NCBI GenBank assembly: GCA_037576195.1
Contig: CM075103.1
Location: forward strand, 11,346,001 to 11,410,000
From: Phytoseiulus persimilis
Taxonomy: Eukaryota; Arthropoda; Arachnida; Mesostigmata; Phytoseiidae
DNA length: 64,000 nt
Direction: 5' to 3'
Position 1 is the first letter of the stretch; every line of letters begins with the position of its first letter. The position numbers were made by a program, and so were the translations under genes. Positions 22,961 through 36,940 of the stretch are shown piece by piece. Under the pieces are notes generated by a model. That model was not told where the DNA came from and searched no databases. It saw only the letters and a program-made list of their open reading frames with translations.

Positions 22961-23559
22961 GTAGATTCCGTCTTCCTTTGTGTAATGGATTGCCTTTGTG
23001 CAGGGAAAAACAGTGACAGGGTGGTAGCGCATGGTAGGCGGGCACCCGGTGGTGGGCAAGGGCTTGGGATGGGGAGCAGACGGGCATGCCCTTGAATTAG
23101 GTAGCGATCGGTGTTTGGCAACGATTCTCAGCCTGGAGCCATGGGCGGTTTTCTTGGGTCGCTTCATGGATATACACGGACTAGGAAATTGGACTCCCAC
23201 TCGCAATCGAGTAGTATCCCGAGTGATCTATGGCTATCATAAGGTCCTGATGAACTTCAGTATCATATTGTTCGCCTCCGAGTCGAAATTTTCGGCAGGG
23301 TTCAGAGCCCCACGACTCCTTCTCTCCGACGTTGGGGAGGCCACGAGCCCGAAAAGGTTGAGAACCACTGGAGTAAGATCCCAGAAGGGAGGTTATCGAA
23401 GACCATGGACTCGTTTAGGCAGTACAGGCAATACCCAGACTCCGTTTCAATGTCTGAAACCATAGTGAGCAAGGCTCAACGATCATAACGCAGGTCCTCG
23501 AAGCCGCAGCTCTTAGTGCGAAAAGACGAAGCAATATTCGGTTGAGGGCTCGCGGGCGA

Positions 23560-23650
23560 TTAAGCAGAGGCCGGCCAGTAATGAGGGCCTCGATTGGAGG
23601 GAGCCCGGCTGAGGGGTGAATGGTGAGCAGGCGGTGGAGCTGCAAATAGT
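23560..23650 (-). pseudogene. Possible retroelement integrase relic
   Basis: On the minus strand a frame reads RLLTIHPSAGLPPIEALITG followed by RPL. Integrases of Ty3/gypsy and BEL retroelements end with a segment like YR-T-H--TG-SP-EL--GR--R, which this resembles in spacing. Only about 25 residues match and there is no catalytic triad in sight, so the call is weak. It lies 600 bp from the LINE-like relic, in the same orientation. Confidence 0.2.
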
Positions 23651-23769
23651 TTACACATGGCACACAACCACGCCAGCTTCCAATAATAATTCGATTCAAG
23701 CAGGGCTCTTGTTATAGCTCAAGTGGAAAGATCGCAACCGCTCTGCCGCACGAGCTCGAACGACGGCTT

Positions 23770-26700
23770 CGCTTACGTAGCAGTGCACGCTCGTGCAAGC
23801 TCTGCCACCCGACCCGCTCAGCCGAGTTCCGTGCACTGGAACTAGAGATATCTGGATGAGTGAACGCGAATCAGGAACTTGAGTTTGCGGCGAGAGCCGA
23901 ACCGCGAGCGTTGACTCCCTGTTTCGGGATCAGATCCTTCCCAGGTTATTTGGGTTTGTTTGCCTTGAGAGCTCCTTTCATGAGATTCGACGCAACCAGT
24001 CGACTGGCCAGTCGCCCACCCACCTCGTCACCCGTTCGAACCGAGCCGAAACGCAGCCGAGGACCCGCGAAACGCTCCCTCCAAGCCGGCTGGGGTGAAC
24101 CTTTGACTCGCGTCGCAAGGGACAGATTCGCACCTGCTCGCGATAGCAGCGGTTGCGGTTCTTGCCTTCTCCCGTATTTCTTCCCGAGATAAAACTCCTA
24201 CAAACAATCCCCTAAACCTTTACCCCGGCTCCCCTGCGGGGTCGCATCGCGAAATCTTTTGGGCACACAGAGCTTCACCTACGTTACTCGAATCAAGATG
24301 AATCCACGTGTTGGTTAAGGCGTTGAGTTCAATCAACATCAAAGCTTATAAAACGAGGTTCATTATTTAGAGGCGTCTCGTACGAAGGCGCTGCCTCCCG
24401 CACCTAGCTCGCGAGCCCCTCAGCAGCAGCCGATGCTAACTACGCGGTAACTAATTCACCCCTAATCTCGGTCTCAGAGCTTTTGTCTTGCCCGCATAGA
24501 AACCAACTCCCACCCGGTTTCAGAGGCGGCGGTTTCGGGGACGATTGCGGTGTAGGCGGTCGCGGTACGGGCGACTGCGAAAGCCTTGGCCATGCCACGA
24601 TGTGGTGGAGGTAGACACTGTGGAAACCGAGAACCAGTTGAGCGGCAATTCAGCTCAGGAAAGGATGCTGTCAGGAGTCTCGGTGGAACCGAAGCTCCGC
24701 GCGGGACCGATGCGGGGGAAACGAGGAGGGGGAGCGGAGTGGGGTCGAGGAATCAGGGTACGAAAAAGGCGAACTTCCGCACGGGGTTCCCATGCCTGCT
24801 CGCGAGGGAGGGAGCCACCGCGGACGAGGTTCGTCGTTATCTTCCTTCGCTGACTCTGATGCACGTTTCGTCGTTCTGTTTATCTCTCTGACGACTGATC
24901 CGAACTCTCGCTGCTCTGAATTGTCGAGGGCGACAAGCCCGTGTGAGTCGAAGACGTCCTGGAACTACTAACTTTGTCTCTTTCATTATTCGCATGCTGA
25001 ATGTTCATTCTAATTGGGCGAAAAGGCCGAATAACGCTGCCACTGGACGACGAATCTGGGGAATATACCTGCCGTTAGACAAATGTTAGATGGCGGCGGA
25101 TAAATGAGGAGAACATTCGTCGCTTCGATTTCGTCGAGACAGCGTACACGCCGTTGAGCCGACTGGCCTGCCACTTACATCAGGACGTTGAGACTGGTCG
25201 GAACATGGTTATCCCGATGACTGAGGCGTGTGGTATGGATGCAATATCTTTGAACGGTTTGAACGACTGTTCTCTTCTCCACATATTGGATATATGTTCT
25301 CTCTTCACTCTCTGTTCTCATTCTGAACGGCGCCGTGGACTACCGAGCCATCTCACTGGTTGGTATCGGACGTTTCATCGGCCGTATAGATCGAGTTTGG
25401 CCCGAAATGGGGGAGGAGAGGAAATGAACTTTCGTAGGAAGATGCACAAATTCAATTCGATGATACTTCTTGTATTAATGTGTTTTGCGTCGACCACGTG
25501 GCTCCACCCTCCACGAATGCAATCATATCACCTGAGGGGTGTCAAACGGAGATAATCATTTCAACGTCTGACAATTATGATTGAAAAACCGAAAAGAGCG
25601 AAATTCGTCAGAAGAAGAATTGCACATATCCGACCACTGGAGACACGATCGCTTCGCCCCTTCAGAAGGATTGTCGCCGGGTGCTGTGGCCCCGAAAGTT
25701 CTCGGGATCTGATAATTTTGGAAATCACTTATCAGTGGGGCCGAAATTTCCCATCCATCCGCTAGACCTAGTCGATCATGAGAAATGGGATTGGTCGCGA
25801 ATACTGGGGGCATGACTCTGAAACCTCATTCCAAATGAGGATGGGATTTCGCTGGTGAAAAGAAGGTACTCCAGGATATATTTTCGCTTCGTGCGCCCAG
25901 TTGTTCTCGAGATGTAGCGATATATATTAACGATTTCACGTTTCCCGTCGAATATGGGTTCCCGAAAGAATTATTGTGAATGGATGTGGAGCTTGGTGAC
26001 GTGAACACATTTTGTCGAGGTGGGACCCGCAGCCGTTTTTCGTTCGGCTAGATCCTTTCGGGAGAATTTCCGATGAAATACAGGAAAGTCTCTCTGCGCG
26101 GAGTTACCGATACTTCCAACGAGATGTGTGTGTCTTATGAGTCGAATGTTCATCAGTACCACTCTTCCCTCTTCTCGCGTAAGAGAGGACACACGAGAGG
26201 CTCTCCTAGGAAACGACTCTTCTCTCTCCGTTTAAAAATTTCGAGTCGAGTTCCGGATGCTTTTCCGAAACGTCTCTTCAAGGCCGTTCCGAGCGTTTCC
26301 GAAGATGGAAGATACACTTTACGGTGCCGCAAAGATTCGATCCCGGTTGAACTGAAGATTTCGGTAAAGTGTTCCGGATCGGTGTGTTATCTTTGGTAAT
26401 GGCTTCCCTCTCGGGTGACTGCACCGGAGATCTGAGACACAAAGTCGGGAGACCAAGTAGCTCGGCCCGCCCTACCTTCTCAGTCCACAGATTCCAAATT
26501 TAGTCAAACGCTCGGAGAAGAGAGAGCCCGTTTTAGACACGACTCCGAACACAGCATCGTAGTAAGTCAGCCGACCGGCCGGCCAGGTAGCCAGCTAGTC
26601 GGTCCGTCTGCCACCCAGGCGGCCCAACCGCTCCTGCATCAGTCGAGCAGTCCGAGTCCGCGCACCGGAGACGAACGCTACACCTGCGTCGAGTTAACGA

Positions 26701-29700
26701 TTTTCCTTGAGTTGAGCGAAGTTCAAGTTCAGCTGAGATGTGGCACATTTCATGATCGTTATCACATTTGTAACCAGACTGAGCTTTTTGAGTTTCAAGC
26801 TTGTAATCTGCCGTACATTGTTTCTGAGCAGTGTGAATACGGAGCATATCGTCTTGCGGCGTCGGGAGGCAGGCTCCTGAATTCTTCCCTGACTCGATCC
26901 GTCGAACTCCAAAATCCGGGTCCGTAGACCTGTTCTGCGCGGGGCTTGCCCGACCCTGATCGTGACTCTGGAAACCTAATTGGTATGCCCCAGCATCTCT
27001 TTCCTCGAATTCCTCGGTGTTCTGAAACATGTCGGTGCATCAATATTCCGAAACACAGAACAATAAGTCCTACCCAGGAGTGGGCCTCAGCCTCGGTTTG
27101 ACACGTCGTCCACAGAACGTCGGTTAAGGCTGGGTGAGTTACCTTCTTCTTCTTCTTGAAGACGGGCTGATCGGAACCCAGTCGAGTAGAAAATACAAGT
27201 TGCACCACGCCGACATACGTCGCTGGCGCCGGGTTGAAGTCCCCCGCCGCGAGCTCGGCTTGTGCGACTGATGCTGCTCACTAAACCGGCATCCACGGGG
27301 GAAAATCTACAGCACCAAAACCTATTACAAGAGGGAACGAAGTCGGGGGAATCGGTTAATGCTGCGCCGAACCTTCCCCCTCGCCGTAGAGCTCCACAGG
27401 TGAAAATCGATTCGAGCGGATATTCCTCGTTGTGTCGAACACTCAGTTCGTTCAGTGAGCTGCGCTCCGTGGATGTGTACCTAGAGGCCGCACGGAAGAG
27501 CTCTGGCGAGGGTGGTACGGAGGCGCGTCTTTGAAAAACGGAGAATGGAAGAAAAAGCATTGCTCAGCAGCACAATGAAGGCCGAGGGTTGGGTGGAGGA
27601 GCGAAACAAAGGAGAGAAGAAAACTTCAAAGGAAGAGTTCGGACAGGAGAGGGGAATCTCACGTGGCGTTGTTCAGACAATGCGGAGCTCCCGCGTCCAT
27701 CTCTATAGTCGCTCGAGAATCGCAGTCGTAACGGGACTGGCATGCTGCTTTTCCATTTACTCGGCGTATTTTTTCCTTCTCCCACCCCCTTATCCCGTTT
27801 CTTCCTCATTCCTCTGCCGGACCGGGGATCGCTGGCCGGGAGGAACAGCGTGCTCCGTCTCGCATTCGCTCTCCTCCCTCCTGCGCAATAACAGTTGCCT
27901 AGCCATCAATACCGGAGCAAAAGGGGAAAAAATAGCGCTTCGGAAAATAATTGAGAGGCTATCTCTCAAAACATTGTTATGGCCATTCGGAAATCGCGGT
28001 GGGAGAAGATGGGCCGCCAGGCTTCACTGGATACCGTCTACCGAACGTCGTGCCGGTTCGCGGCGATTCGTTCCTCCCCGGGATGAATCCTGGTTGAACA
28101 CAGGAGTTCCATGGCCTACGGTCATGAGCTGATAACTTCATTTTGAAGTGATGATATCTAGAGTCACTCTGGTCGTTGTTGCTGAGCTAGGTAGATCATT
28201 AACTGAAAATTTGTGCGGCTACTGCGTTTGGCTCGTGTGTTACGGAACTTTGTTAGTGGCGAGTGTGCATGGAAGACAACGGCATCGAACCCAATCATAA
28301 TTCAGTGATTCCGCTCCGTACTCCTCGTTCTTTCTGAGAGCTCGCTAAGATCTCACGCCCGCCGTTTTAGCGGGCGGTGAGTTACCGCGCTAGCGACGCC
28401 AACTTCGTGAAAACCCGATGACCGTGACGGGCATAACAGAGAGGAGGGCCTTAAGGAAGGGGGACGTATGTCTCGTGATTTTTGAGCGCTGGAAGATGCT
28501 GCTGGACGTCGGAATGAGTCAGAAATAGAACCACTCACAACGTCAGGTTGAGCCTTGTTGACTGACAGCGTTTGCTGCCCGCTGAAACGGTGTTTATCGA
28601 CGGAAGATTACCTCTGAGTTATTTATTGATGTCATGACTCAAAAAGCGGGAGCTCGTTAGCAAGTAGCGAGCGGTTGCTCTGATGGGCTGGCACGAAGCG
28701 ATGCAAACCACGAGTGTTTGTCGATGAAGACCCTGAGGAGTCATCAGACGGCTCGGGGCGGGTGAGAAGCAGGTAGAAAGGCGAACAGTGAGCCTGTGGC
28801 CATGTGGTGCAGTAACTTCGTTGGAGAAACTTTCCTCACCCATTCAATGTGTTTCTCCTCTCGGTGGAGTTCCACCTCACTCAGACCACCTGCTGCTCTG
28901 AGATGTGAATCATCAATTCAGCAACCCGAACGCGTCTGACTCGTCTTCGTCGAGGAGTAATAGTTATGGGGGATGCCCGCCTCAGCGCCTTGGGGTAGGA
29001 GCAGGGGCTCTGGCTACTTGGGCTTCTCCTCCTGGATATGGCTGCTTTCACTTCATCGAACACGGGTTATGGACGAAAATGGACGAACGATTTTTTTTCG
29101 TTGCTCGTCGTGTCCGTTGTCTCTATTCGTACGGATGTACTTGACCGGGTCTGTTTTTATTCACGTGCTCGTCGTATGTTACTGCAGCTCTCCGTTCGCT
29201 CCAGGGTGGTGGCTTCCCATGAGGGTCGGGCTCATGTAAGATTGCCAGCCGTGGTCTGGACGGGATCAAGATAACGGCTACGAAAAGCAACCTCATACAA
29301 TACGACAAACAACCGAGCCGATCGTCAGTCGCAGGTGGATCAGGTGCAGTTTCGAGAATCAAAAGGCGATGATGGAAGGGTATACTGACCCATCCCATGC
29401 AGCTGTTGGTTTTCGAGCGCTGCTGAACTGAAGGAAGAATTTGAATTCGCGGACTCCACTGTTTCTCCGAGGAGTTCGCGGTTCGGAACTCACGCGATGC
29501 TCTCCAACAGGATTCGAATAAAATCTCTGACTCAGCCGGCGGCGCTGTGTCGACCGACGTGTGATCTTAATGTCTTCCACGCAGAAATCCCGGATTCGAT
29601 TGGAATGAGACGGGTTCACTTTCTAAAATGGTGTACTGAGATTGCAGAGGAGCTGCGGCCACGTGACACAAAGGCCAATGTCGGGTGCCGGGGACACTCT

Positions 29701-32700
29701 GGCTTAGATCTCAGTTTCGAATGCTCGCATCCAGTAATAGTTATCTGTCGCTCCAGCAAGGCTGTGCGAGCCGTCCTCCGAAAGGGTTAGAGGTCAAGTG
29801 GGCTGCCTCCTCCCCTCCCCCGCCCCTGTCCGATTTCCCGCACGAACGTGGGGTCTGTTCGGGCGGGACCAATGTCAAAATGGAGCCCATCGCCCCCGAG
29901 ATGGTCTTTCCGAATCTGCTTGCCACATTCGTTCGACTGTCGCGGAGGAATGCCGCTGGTATCCAATCCATCCGTGGAATGCTCACGAGATCAGGCGACG
30001 TTTTTTACGTTCATGGTGAAGCACGGCGAGGCACCGCTGGGAACGGCGAGAAAAATAACCGCGAACAGGGTTGTCCAAAACGCTCCCGCTGATGTATGGC
30101 TCGCGCGCTTCTTGCTTTTTCCCTTCTTTTTTGTACCGTTCATCTATTCCCTCAATCTGTCCGGCCTCCGAATGGCTCACAGCGACATGCAGCCGACGCA
30201 AACGAAGAGCAGCGTTAGCGAACGTGCAAGCGACGGAAGCCGACGGTTTTGAAAAGCGTGAGCAGCACCCGCTCGCCGTAGTTTCACGCTGAGGACGACG
30301 CGTTCTGCGCCGTCGAAATCAAATCGACTGGCTCGCCGCGTGGGCCCCAGTTGGGCGAAGACTCCGGAACCGAGTTTTGCCAAAAACGCTGTTCCGCTGT
30401 CCCAAGTCGAACCTGACGAGAGACAGCAGCATCCCGAGCATCAGTTATTTCCTCCTCCTGTTTTGGGTGCGTCCCCGTCCCAGAGGGACGCGCGCGATGA
30501 CATCCTGAATCCGAGTGGCTCAAAGGATTCCCTCTTGTTGTGTCTGTCGACATCGCTGAGGATTGGATGGCCGCCGACGACTCTGGAGAGGGCGAAAAGT
30601 TGCAAAACCGAAGGAACGGAGGAGTCGAACTAAATAACTTGCTTCGATTCGCTGCCGGTGGATTTTCTATTTTGACAGATTCGATCGGGACGCGGTCCTA
30701 GGAACTGGTGGAAAAAAAAGAGGACTCTGACAACAATCAGAGCAAAACAGGAGCGTGAACGCGGGAACTCTAAGGAGCGAACGCGTGTGCTCGGCGTGTG
30801 GGCTTAGCGTGGCGCCTAATTCGGTACCTGACGTAAGTAGCGGGTAGGAGAAAGACGGAGTGGCACCGAGTCCGACCCAGGGGCCAAATGTGAGGGTGCT
30901 TATTAGGGTTACGGATGACACTCTACTTCGTACGTCGGGGCCTCACTGAGCAGCACGACAAACTCACCGGAGATGCAGCCGACCGACGTACTGATCATGT
31001 GACTGACGAAACGAGAGGCACGGCTCTGTCAATCTCTGCTGCGCTCACGTACGATCGTGCCATCGGTCTGCATAGTGCGTGATTCGCCGTATAGCCAGTC
31101 GGACTGTCTGCGGACTCTCTACTCTTTTTCATACGGCGAAGACTGCTTAGAGCGATGACGAACGAGATCTACTTTTCTAATGAACGGATGGAAAATGGGA
31201 CACTGGAGACTCGAGATTGTGTGCTTTGCGCGGGCGATGAAACTGTCTTGTAGCATCTCGATAATGATCATTTCAGCCCAGAAGTTCAGACACTGAAAAA
31301 CTCAGAGAAATTGCACGGGTCGGTATCCTCTCCCAAGAAAACTACGACCGGCGTAAGGGGAACTGCGTGTATCGGCGGGTGAGGACGCTCATCAGTTAGG
31401 TACCTGTCGAAGAGACGGGATTCTAACGCAATAATGAGACGACCTCGGGAATTTCCCCTACGGGTTGGAGAGCCACTGTTTGCTCACTGTTGTCGATGAT
31501 TTCGGATGATTCGTCTACGAGCACGTTTACGAATCAAGAGGAACGTCACGCGGAGTCACGCCTCGCAGTGCTATGTTCCTACAGGCTTCAGCCGAGCAGC
31601 TTCTAGAGTCCTGACTCTTGACCGCCGCTGGTTCGCGACTTCAGGCCAACGGAGTTGGAAGACGCCGATCTTTGAGACGCGCATCGGAGGGTGCGCTCTT
31701 CGAGATGCTCTGCTCTTTGTCACCGGTTTTCCACGGACAACGGTTTTCTCAATTGATGCAGTTAGAAACCCCGTTTCCACTCTCCCGTTTCGCGGGTTAT
31801 CACTCAGTTTCCGCTCGTTATTGCCCTGTGAAAGACGGAGAACCGCGGGAAGAATGAGACCCGTGGAACGTAACGGGAATCGTGGGGGGCGAATGGGGAA
31901 CACATTACGTTCGTCGATGTCTTGTTGTTATCTACGGGGAACTAATGATACGATTCGCTAGGGCCAGGTTACGGAGTTCGGGGACGCACGGCCCCCCCTC
32001 CCGAACCGCGATGTCGGCCCTCCAGTCGCGACTGGAGACGTTTCAGGGCATTCGAGCTCTTGCAGCGAGAAAATTCTTCTGACGATCGAACGGCCCGAAA
32101 TTCCAGCACGCAAGCTCTTTCACTACGAACATCAGTCCGCGAGAAGAGATGGAAGAGAGAGTTTTCGCCTCTGAGCCTTCGTTGATGTTTTGCGAAGGCA
32201 GTGATTCAAATGCCCTGATGCAGACCTACTGGTCTCGTTGCGATGATTTGGATAGGCACTGTTGGTTTTCCGCTCGGAGAATGCATGTCCGCGTTCCCAT
32301 TCCTCCGCCTCTCACTTTTTCCCCATTCCATCAATCAATTAATCCATCCATCACTACGCTGGCAAGCCCGTCCCTTGCTTGGGAAGTCCTCTGCTGCCAG
32401 ATATACATCGCCTTCTATGTATTGTCATAAGACCTTGAGGAGTGGCCACCGATTGTCGCTAGCATCATGTCGGGGCGGTGCGCCTCATGGCTGAGATTCG
32501 TATCCCGGTCATACATATGAGCAGACACAATCTGGCAGTTTCTAGCACGGAGGTACGTTTCTACTTCTTGAATTGGTCAGCACCACTTCAAAACTGTCTC
32601 CTACGTCTATGTCCTCCCTCGTAGCCGTCCTACATGCCGTTGGTTCCACGTCTATCCGATCAATACCGGAGGAGTTCATCGAGAACAAACGAACGAACAG

Positions 32701-33530
32701 ATCCTGGATTTTTATGTATATAGATTCCTTCATCGTAGAATACTCGTCATCAGAAGTTCTCCATGGCTCATGTTTTCCTCGGGATAGCGTCAATCCGAAT
32801 GGAACGTGTCAACCTCTCGGCATTCTTGGCCCAACGGTATCTGATGAGGATGCAGAACTCTCCTGATAAAGCGAGAAGATCAGAACTTGGAAGGAAAGCA
32901 GGGATTGGATAGAGCGTTTGCGGAACGGAGATGCGCGCGAGCCCTCCGTGATCAAAACCATAGCTGGAGAGCTCCCGTGCTCGCTCCTAATCTTTCATCG
33001 AATATTCACTACGAACCGTTTGCTTTCGGCTGGCATGCCAGCTCATTTGGACTGAAGTACAAAGGAGGGTGTGATAGTTATTAGCGAATTAATCTCTCCC
33101 CTAATTGCCCATTAGCGGTCATTGTGTAAACAACTCGGGATTAAGCCGCGTGTCTTACCCCGCGATCCGAGTGCGTGGACAAAAACGATTTTTCGAAAAT
33201 CGGGAGGCTGTCCGAGTTTGCTCGAAGACCTCGATAGACGTCATCTCTCGACATCCGCGGAGTTCCTCCCAGGTCAGCGGTCCTTTGAACAGAAGCTCCT
33301 CGCTCACTGGTTGAAGCTCCGACTTAGCCGTAGAATCGAGTGAGGGTCTCAGGATGGAATCAGCTCGCTGCGACGGCGATTGGGAAAATTGAGGGAAGCG
33401 GATGCATCGGAAGACGCATACAGTGTGGAGCGAGAGCCGCCAACGAGATCAGATCAAGTTTTCGAGGTCGGACCCGGGGGACGGCGCCGGCCGGTATCCT
33501 CGCCGGCGCCATGGAGTCGTCGCCGAAGAG
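23770..33530. other. Gene-poor stretch, nothing firmly identified
   Basis: The longest frame (27512-28132, +, 206 codons, one hydrophobic stretch) is of chance length and shows no family motif. A GC hairpin lies at 28352-28381 and a B-box-like GAGATTCGTATCCC at about 32493-32506. Confidence 0.45.
28352..28381. repeat. GC-rich 11-bp hairpin with one bulge
   Basis: CTCAC-GCCCGC pairs with GCGGGC(G)GTGAG around a CGTTTTA loop. Confidence 0.55.
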
Positions 33531-33578
33531 ACCATTGGATACATGCTCATGCTGCTTTTCATGACGTTCAACGGTTAC
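33531..33578 (+). pseudogene. Copper-transporter-like (Ctr/SLC31) TM2 segment
   Basis: The frame gives TIGYMLMLLFMTFNGY, then diverges into PSPF. Known: the second membrane helix of Ctr copper permeases carries (S/G)Y-LML-FMT(F/Y)N, including the M-x3-M copper-relay pair. The 13-residue match is close, but it stops abruptly on both sides: no HxxM-type first helix upstream, no GxxxG third helix downstream, and no strong splice sites (only AG before ACC and a poor gttacc donor). It could be an exon of a distant gene model, a fossil fragment, or coincidence. Confidence 0.25.
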
Positions 33579-36500
33579 CCATCTCCGTTTATTATCACCG
33601 GCCCTAACCCCTTCCGCGGCTGTCCCGGGGTCCCAGCCCTCCTGTCGCGGCTCCTTTGGGCACTTCAAAGCTGGAATGAATTGAAGCAGAATTGAAGGAT
33701 CTTCGTCGGCTGCACCAGGAATCGGTTCTCCCTGTGATAGCTCGTGTTCCTCCGCCGATACATTTGTCCTACGGATCTTGAAGCTCGCATGAGGTCGGAG
33801 CGGCTTGCTTCTTGAGCAGAGGGGCCGGGCTGCGGGTCGGCTGTGAGGACAGCCGAGCTTTATCTGGGAATGTTTAGGGCGTTCCATTTACAAATCGGAT
33901 AATTATCTTGTCGGCGAACACTCAATCCATCTTCATTAATTGTTAGCCCCACAGCCAACAGTCGGCGCTCGGCACAAAAGCAGAAGCACCACTGTTCGTC
34001 GCAGCAACGGTCACCGGCTGGGGCGACGGCGGCCTCAAGCTCCGCTGCGCAGATGATGCTGCCTGTGACGTGGTTGCTCGAAATGAGCTCATGGGAACTC
34101 GGAGTCGATGAGAGATGTTCCAGCTCGCGAGGAACCTCATCCTCAAATATCTGACTGACCAGTCTCAGGATTTTCCGATGGAACTCGAAATATTTTCTGG
34201 GTAGCTCGAGGACGTGAAAACCCGGGTGTTACAGGGAAACCTCAAGGCCTGGAACCATTTTCGCCTGAAAACCAATCGGTCTGAAAACCCGTTAGCCCAG
34301 AAAAAAGAAGTACTTTTCAGGCAAGCGAAGCTTCTACGCCCAGCGCTGATTCCGCCGACAGGCAGCCAAATAGACACAGAGTCCTGGTACTCAAAATTCC
34401 GGAGGCTCAGAAAATTGGGATCGAAACTTAAATGCAGAGATGGGCACGATTCGGATTCAAATCCAACCCGGATTCGAAGCCGGTTCCGGTTGCAGGTTCG
34501 GATCCGAATCCAGATTTGAAGATGATCCCGACTTCGGGGTCCATGGAGATTTTTCCCGAGTCTCAACTCTCGTCGGGATCATCGCTTGGTTGAGCCACGG
34601 CTCCGCGCTGCGTGTAGAAGCTTCGCTCTCGCCGACAAAGCTGTCAGGGAATTCGGGCCAATGGGTTTTCGGGGTGTGAGGCTTCCAGGCCAATAAGCTT
34701 CCAGACGAATGGGTGCACAACGTTTCAAGTTTCGGAAACATTCGACATCCGAGATCTCGCTGCTGATTGATGGAGCGTTTCGCTGGCGGCGCGACAATCC
34801 CCGATGAGCTGTGGGAGATGCTCGAGAAGGAATACTGCGGCAATTTATGGAAGCGACAGCAAGAACGGTTGATCAGGTCGGAGGAAACCCAGCCGGAACT
34901 TAAAGTCCGATCGAGAGTGAGACTCCACGTCGACGACGAACACTGTCCCGCGGTCGATGCTGCTGGTTGGTATGCTCGTTGACTCAGACATCGTGTTCTT
35001 GAGAAAAATATCGGGGAGGAGAACTCAGGCGAAGGGACTGGTCATACGTGTTCTGCCTCCTAAACGCTACAAACGCGTCGCTCGAATCCCCTCCTGCGCC
35101 TCGAGCCACTCGTTGTCCCACGCGGTCCTCGGGAGCTTTGCTCATCTGATTTGCTTGCAGCCATGCTCATTCACATCACCCGCAACGGACATCGATCGAA
35201 CTTGAAAGGGAATTTCGCTCCGCCTCCGCCCGCCTCGCGCGATATCCACCACGAACGCTAACTGTGTTCGTGTAATTCCATCTTATCTATGTACATTGCT
35301 GCGGAGATTCAGCTCCTTCCACGCCGCGCAGCCTCGTAAGTGTTCCGACAAGGGGGAAAGAGCGGATCGAAAAACCTGCACTCATTTGAGGGAACAACGA
35401 TCCTCGTCGATTCGGAACCCGTGCAACTAACATGGGCTACTCCTGCTGATAATGAGAAGTTCTCTATGGTTGGGGAAACCATCAAACACATTGAGGGTTA
35501 TGCGGTTTGGGAAGTGGGACTGGTGGAGCGACGTGGGAACGTGAGGGAAAAATGAACTAGGCGCCTGAACTGCGGCTCTGATGCTGCCGCGGCGGCTTCA
35601 AAACCGAAGACCTGCGGAGATTCCAAAAATTATCGCTGTCGATCTTTCTTTGGTTTATTAGCCATTGATGCGTAGGAAACCTCAACAGCTGCCGACGTGA
35701 GGCTTTCCGATCCGATCGGGAATCGGGACGTTGATCGCTCAAGCTTGGGCCGTCCACTTTCCACTCGTATGTCTTGCGAAAGTACGGACGCTTCTCATAT
35801 TGCCCACGTCTGGAACGGCTTTCTGGACCCAGGCATCTGGTCTGTCGAGTCCAAGCGGAAACACTGATGGGAGATATTTCAGAATTCCTGAAACCGAGGA
35901 AGAATGATGAGTGAAGCTCCCATTTGACCGAACATGTCCTTTCCCGTCCGTTTTTCCGGTTTTCTTGAGCAACCGAGAAAATGTCCGGTTTCCAGGCCCA
36001 TAGATCGAGTGGTCAACTATGGCTTCAAATGAACGTTCTCATCGAAAATTTTTATGATTTTCGGGCAACAGAGCGCGAAACGATTCCGTGATTGTGAGGG
36101 GATGAGTGGAGAGCGGTTTTCTAACAGCCGGGTTATCGCACCATCTGCGGAGCTGTGTATCGACTGTGTTAACGGAGTTTCAAGATGTTTGGGGTTTCAA
36201 GGTGACGCCCTGTGCGCCTCGGTAATATGAGACCACCTGCGCCAGTGATCACACTCTGGGTACATTTCTGAGCACCGCATGTCACCCTCGTGAAATCTTG
36301 AGGGGATGGAATGGCTCATCTCGAATATTCAAGCAAAACCCTCGCTGACCCAGGCAGCTGGCAGTCCAGCTGAATTTGATTGCGCAATTTCCAGAGCTGC
36401 CAAATCTCGAGCTCGATTCAGAGAACTCTCAAGGTCTTTCCGCAATAGGGCTCGAGGCAATTGTGGGCAAGGATCCTGATTCCAATCTACCGCGGATAAT

Positions 36501-36940
36501 GTCAGAGAGAAGTGTATGAGCGCGCCATCCTCTCTCATGCAGGAGTGGAGCCATACTTCCCCATGCACAAGGACCTTCTTGCGGACAGGAGACAAAAAAA
36601 AAGACTCTTTTTGTCACGATCGGACAAAAAGAGGCTCCATGCATACTGTTGATGCTGACCTATTAGTCGACAGGAAAAGAACCTCTGACGGCACCTAAGG
36701 TTGTCCGATCAATGAGGTCCTCATTCAATACACTCACATGCTTAATTTATCAGAAGAAAGTCCGAAATCCGCATAAACGCCTCCTTGTGCGGTTCTAAGC
36801 AAGATGTCCGCCGGACAAATGTCCGTTCTTCGCGAATGAAATGTCGGGTCATATGGGAGCTCTGATGATGAGCTCCATGAAATTCTTCACGCATCCATGA
36901 CTAACGACTTCGTTATATCAACCTGTTCAATCTGTTTCAG
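33579..36940. other. Upstream of the first recognised navigator exon
   Basis: Likely 5' UTR intron or promoter of the navigator gene, because 36941 begins at a splice acceptor. Two short + strand frames look coding-like (34767-34982 and 35340-35555) but join nothing; neither was identified. Confidence 0.4.
36605..36633. repeat. 11-bp inverted repeat
   Basis: CTCTTTTTGTC and GACAAAAAGAG with a 7-nt spacer, 300 bp before the first navigator exon. Confidence 0.6.

Noticed and set aside
27512..28132. 206-codon + strand ORF with a hydrophobic stretch
   Set aside because: Basic and Arg-rich composition typical of shadow frames, no signal peptide at the start, no family motif.
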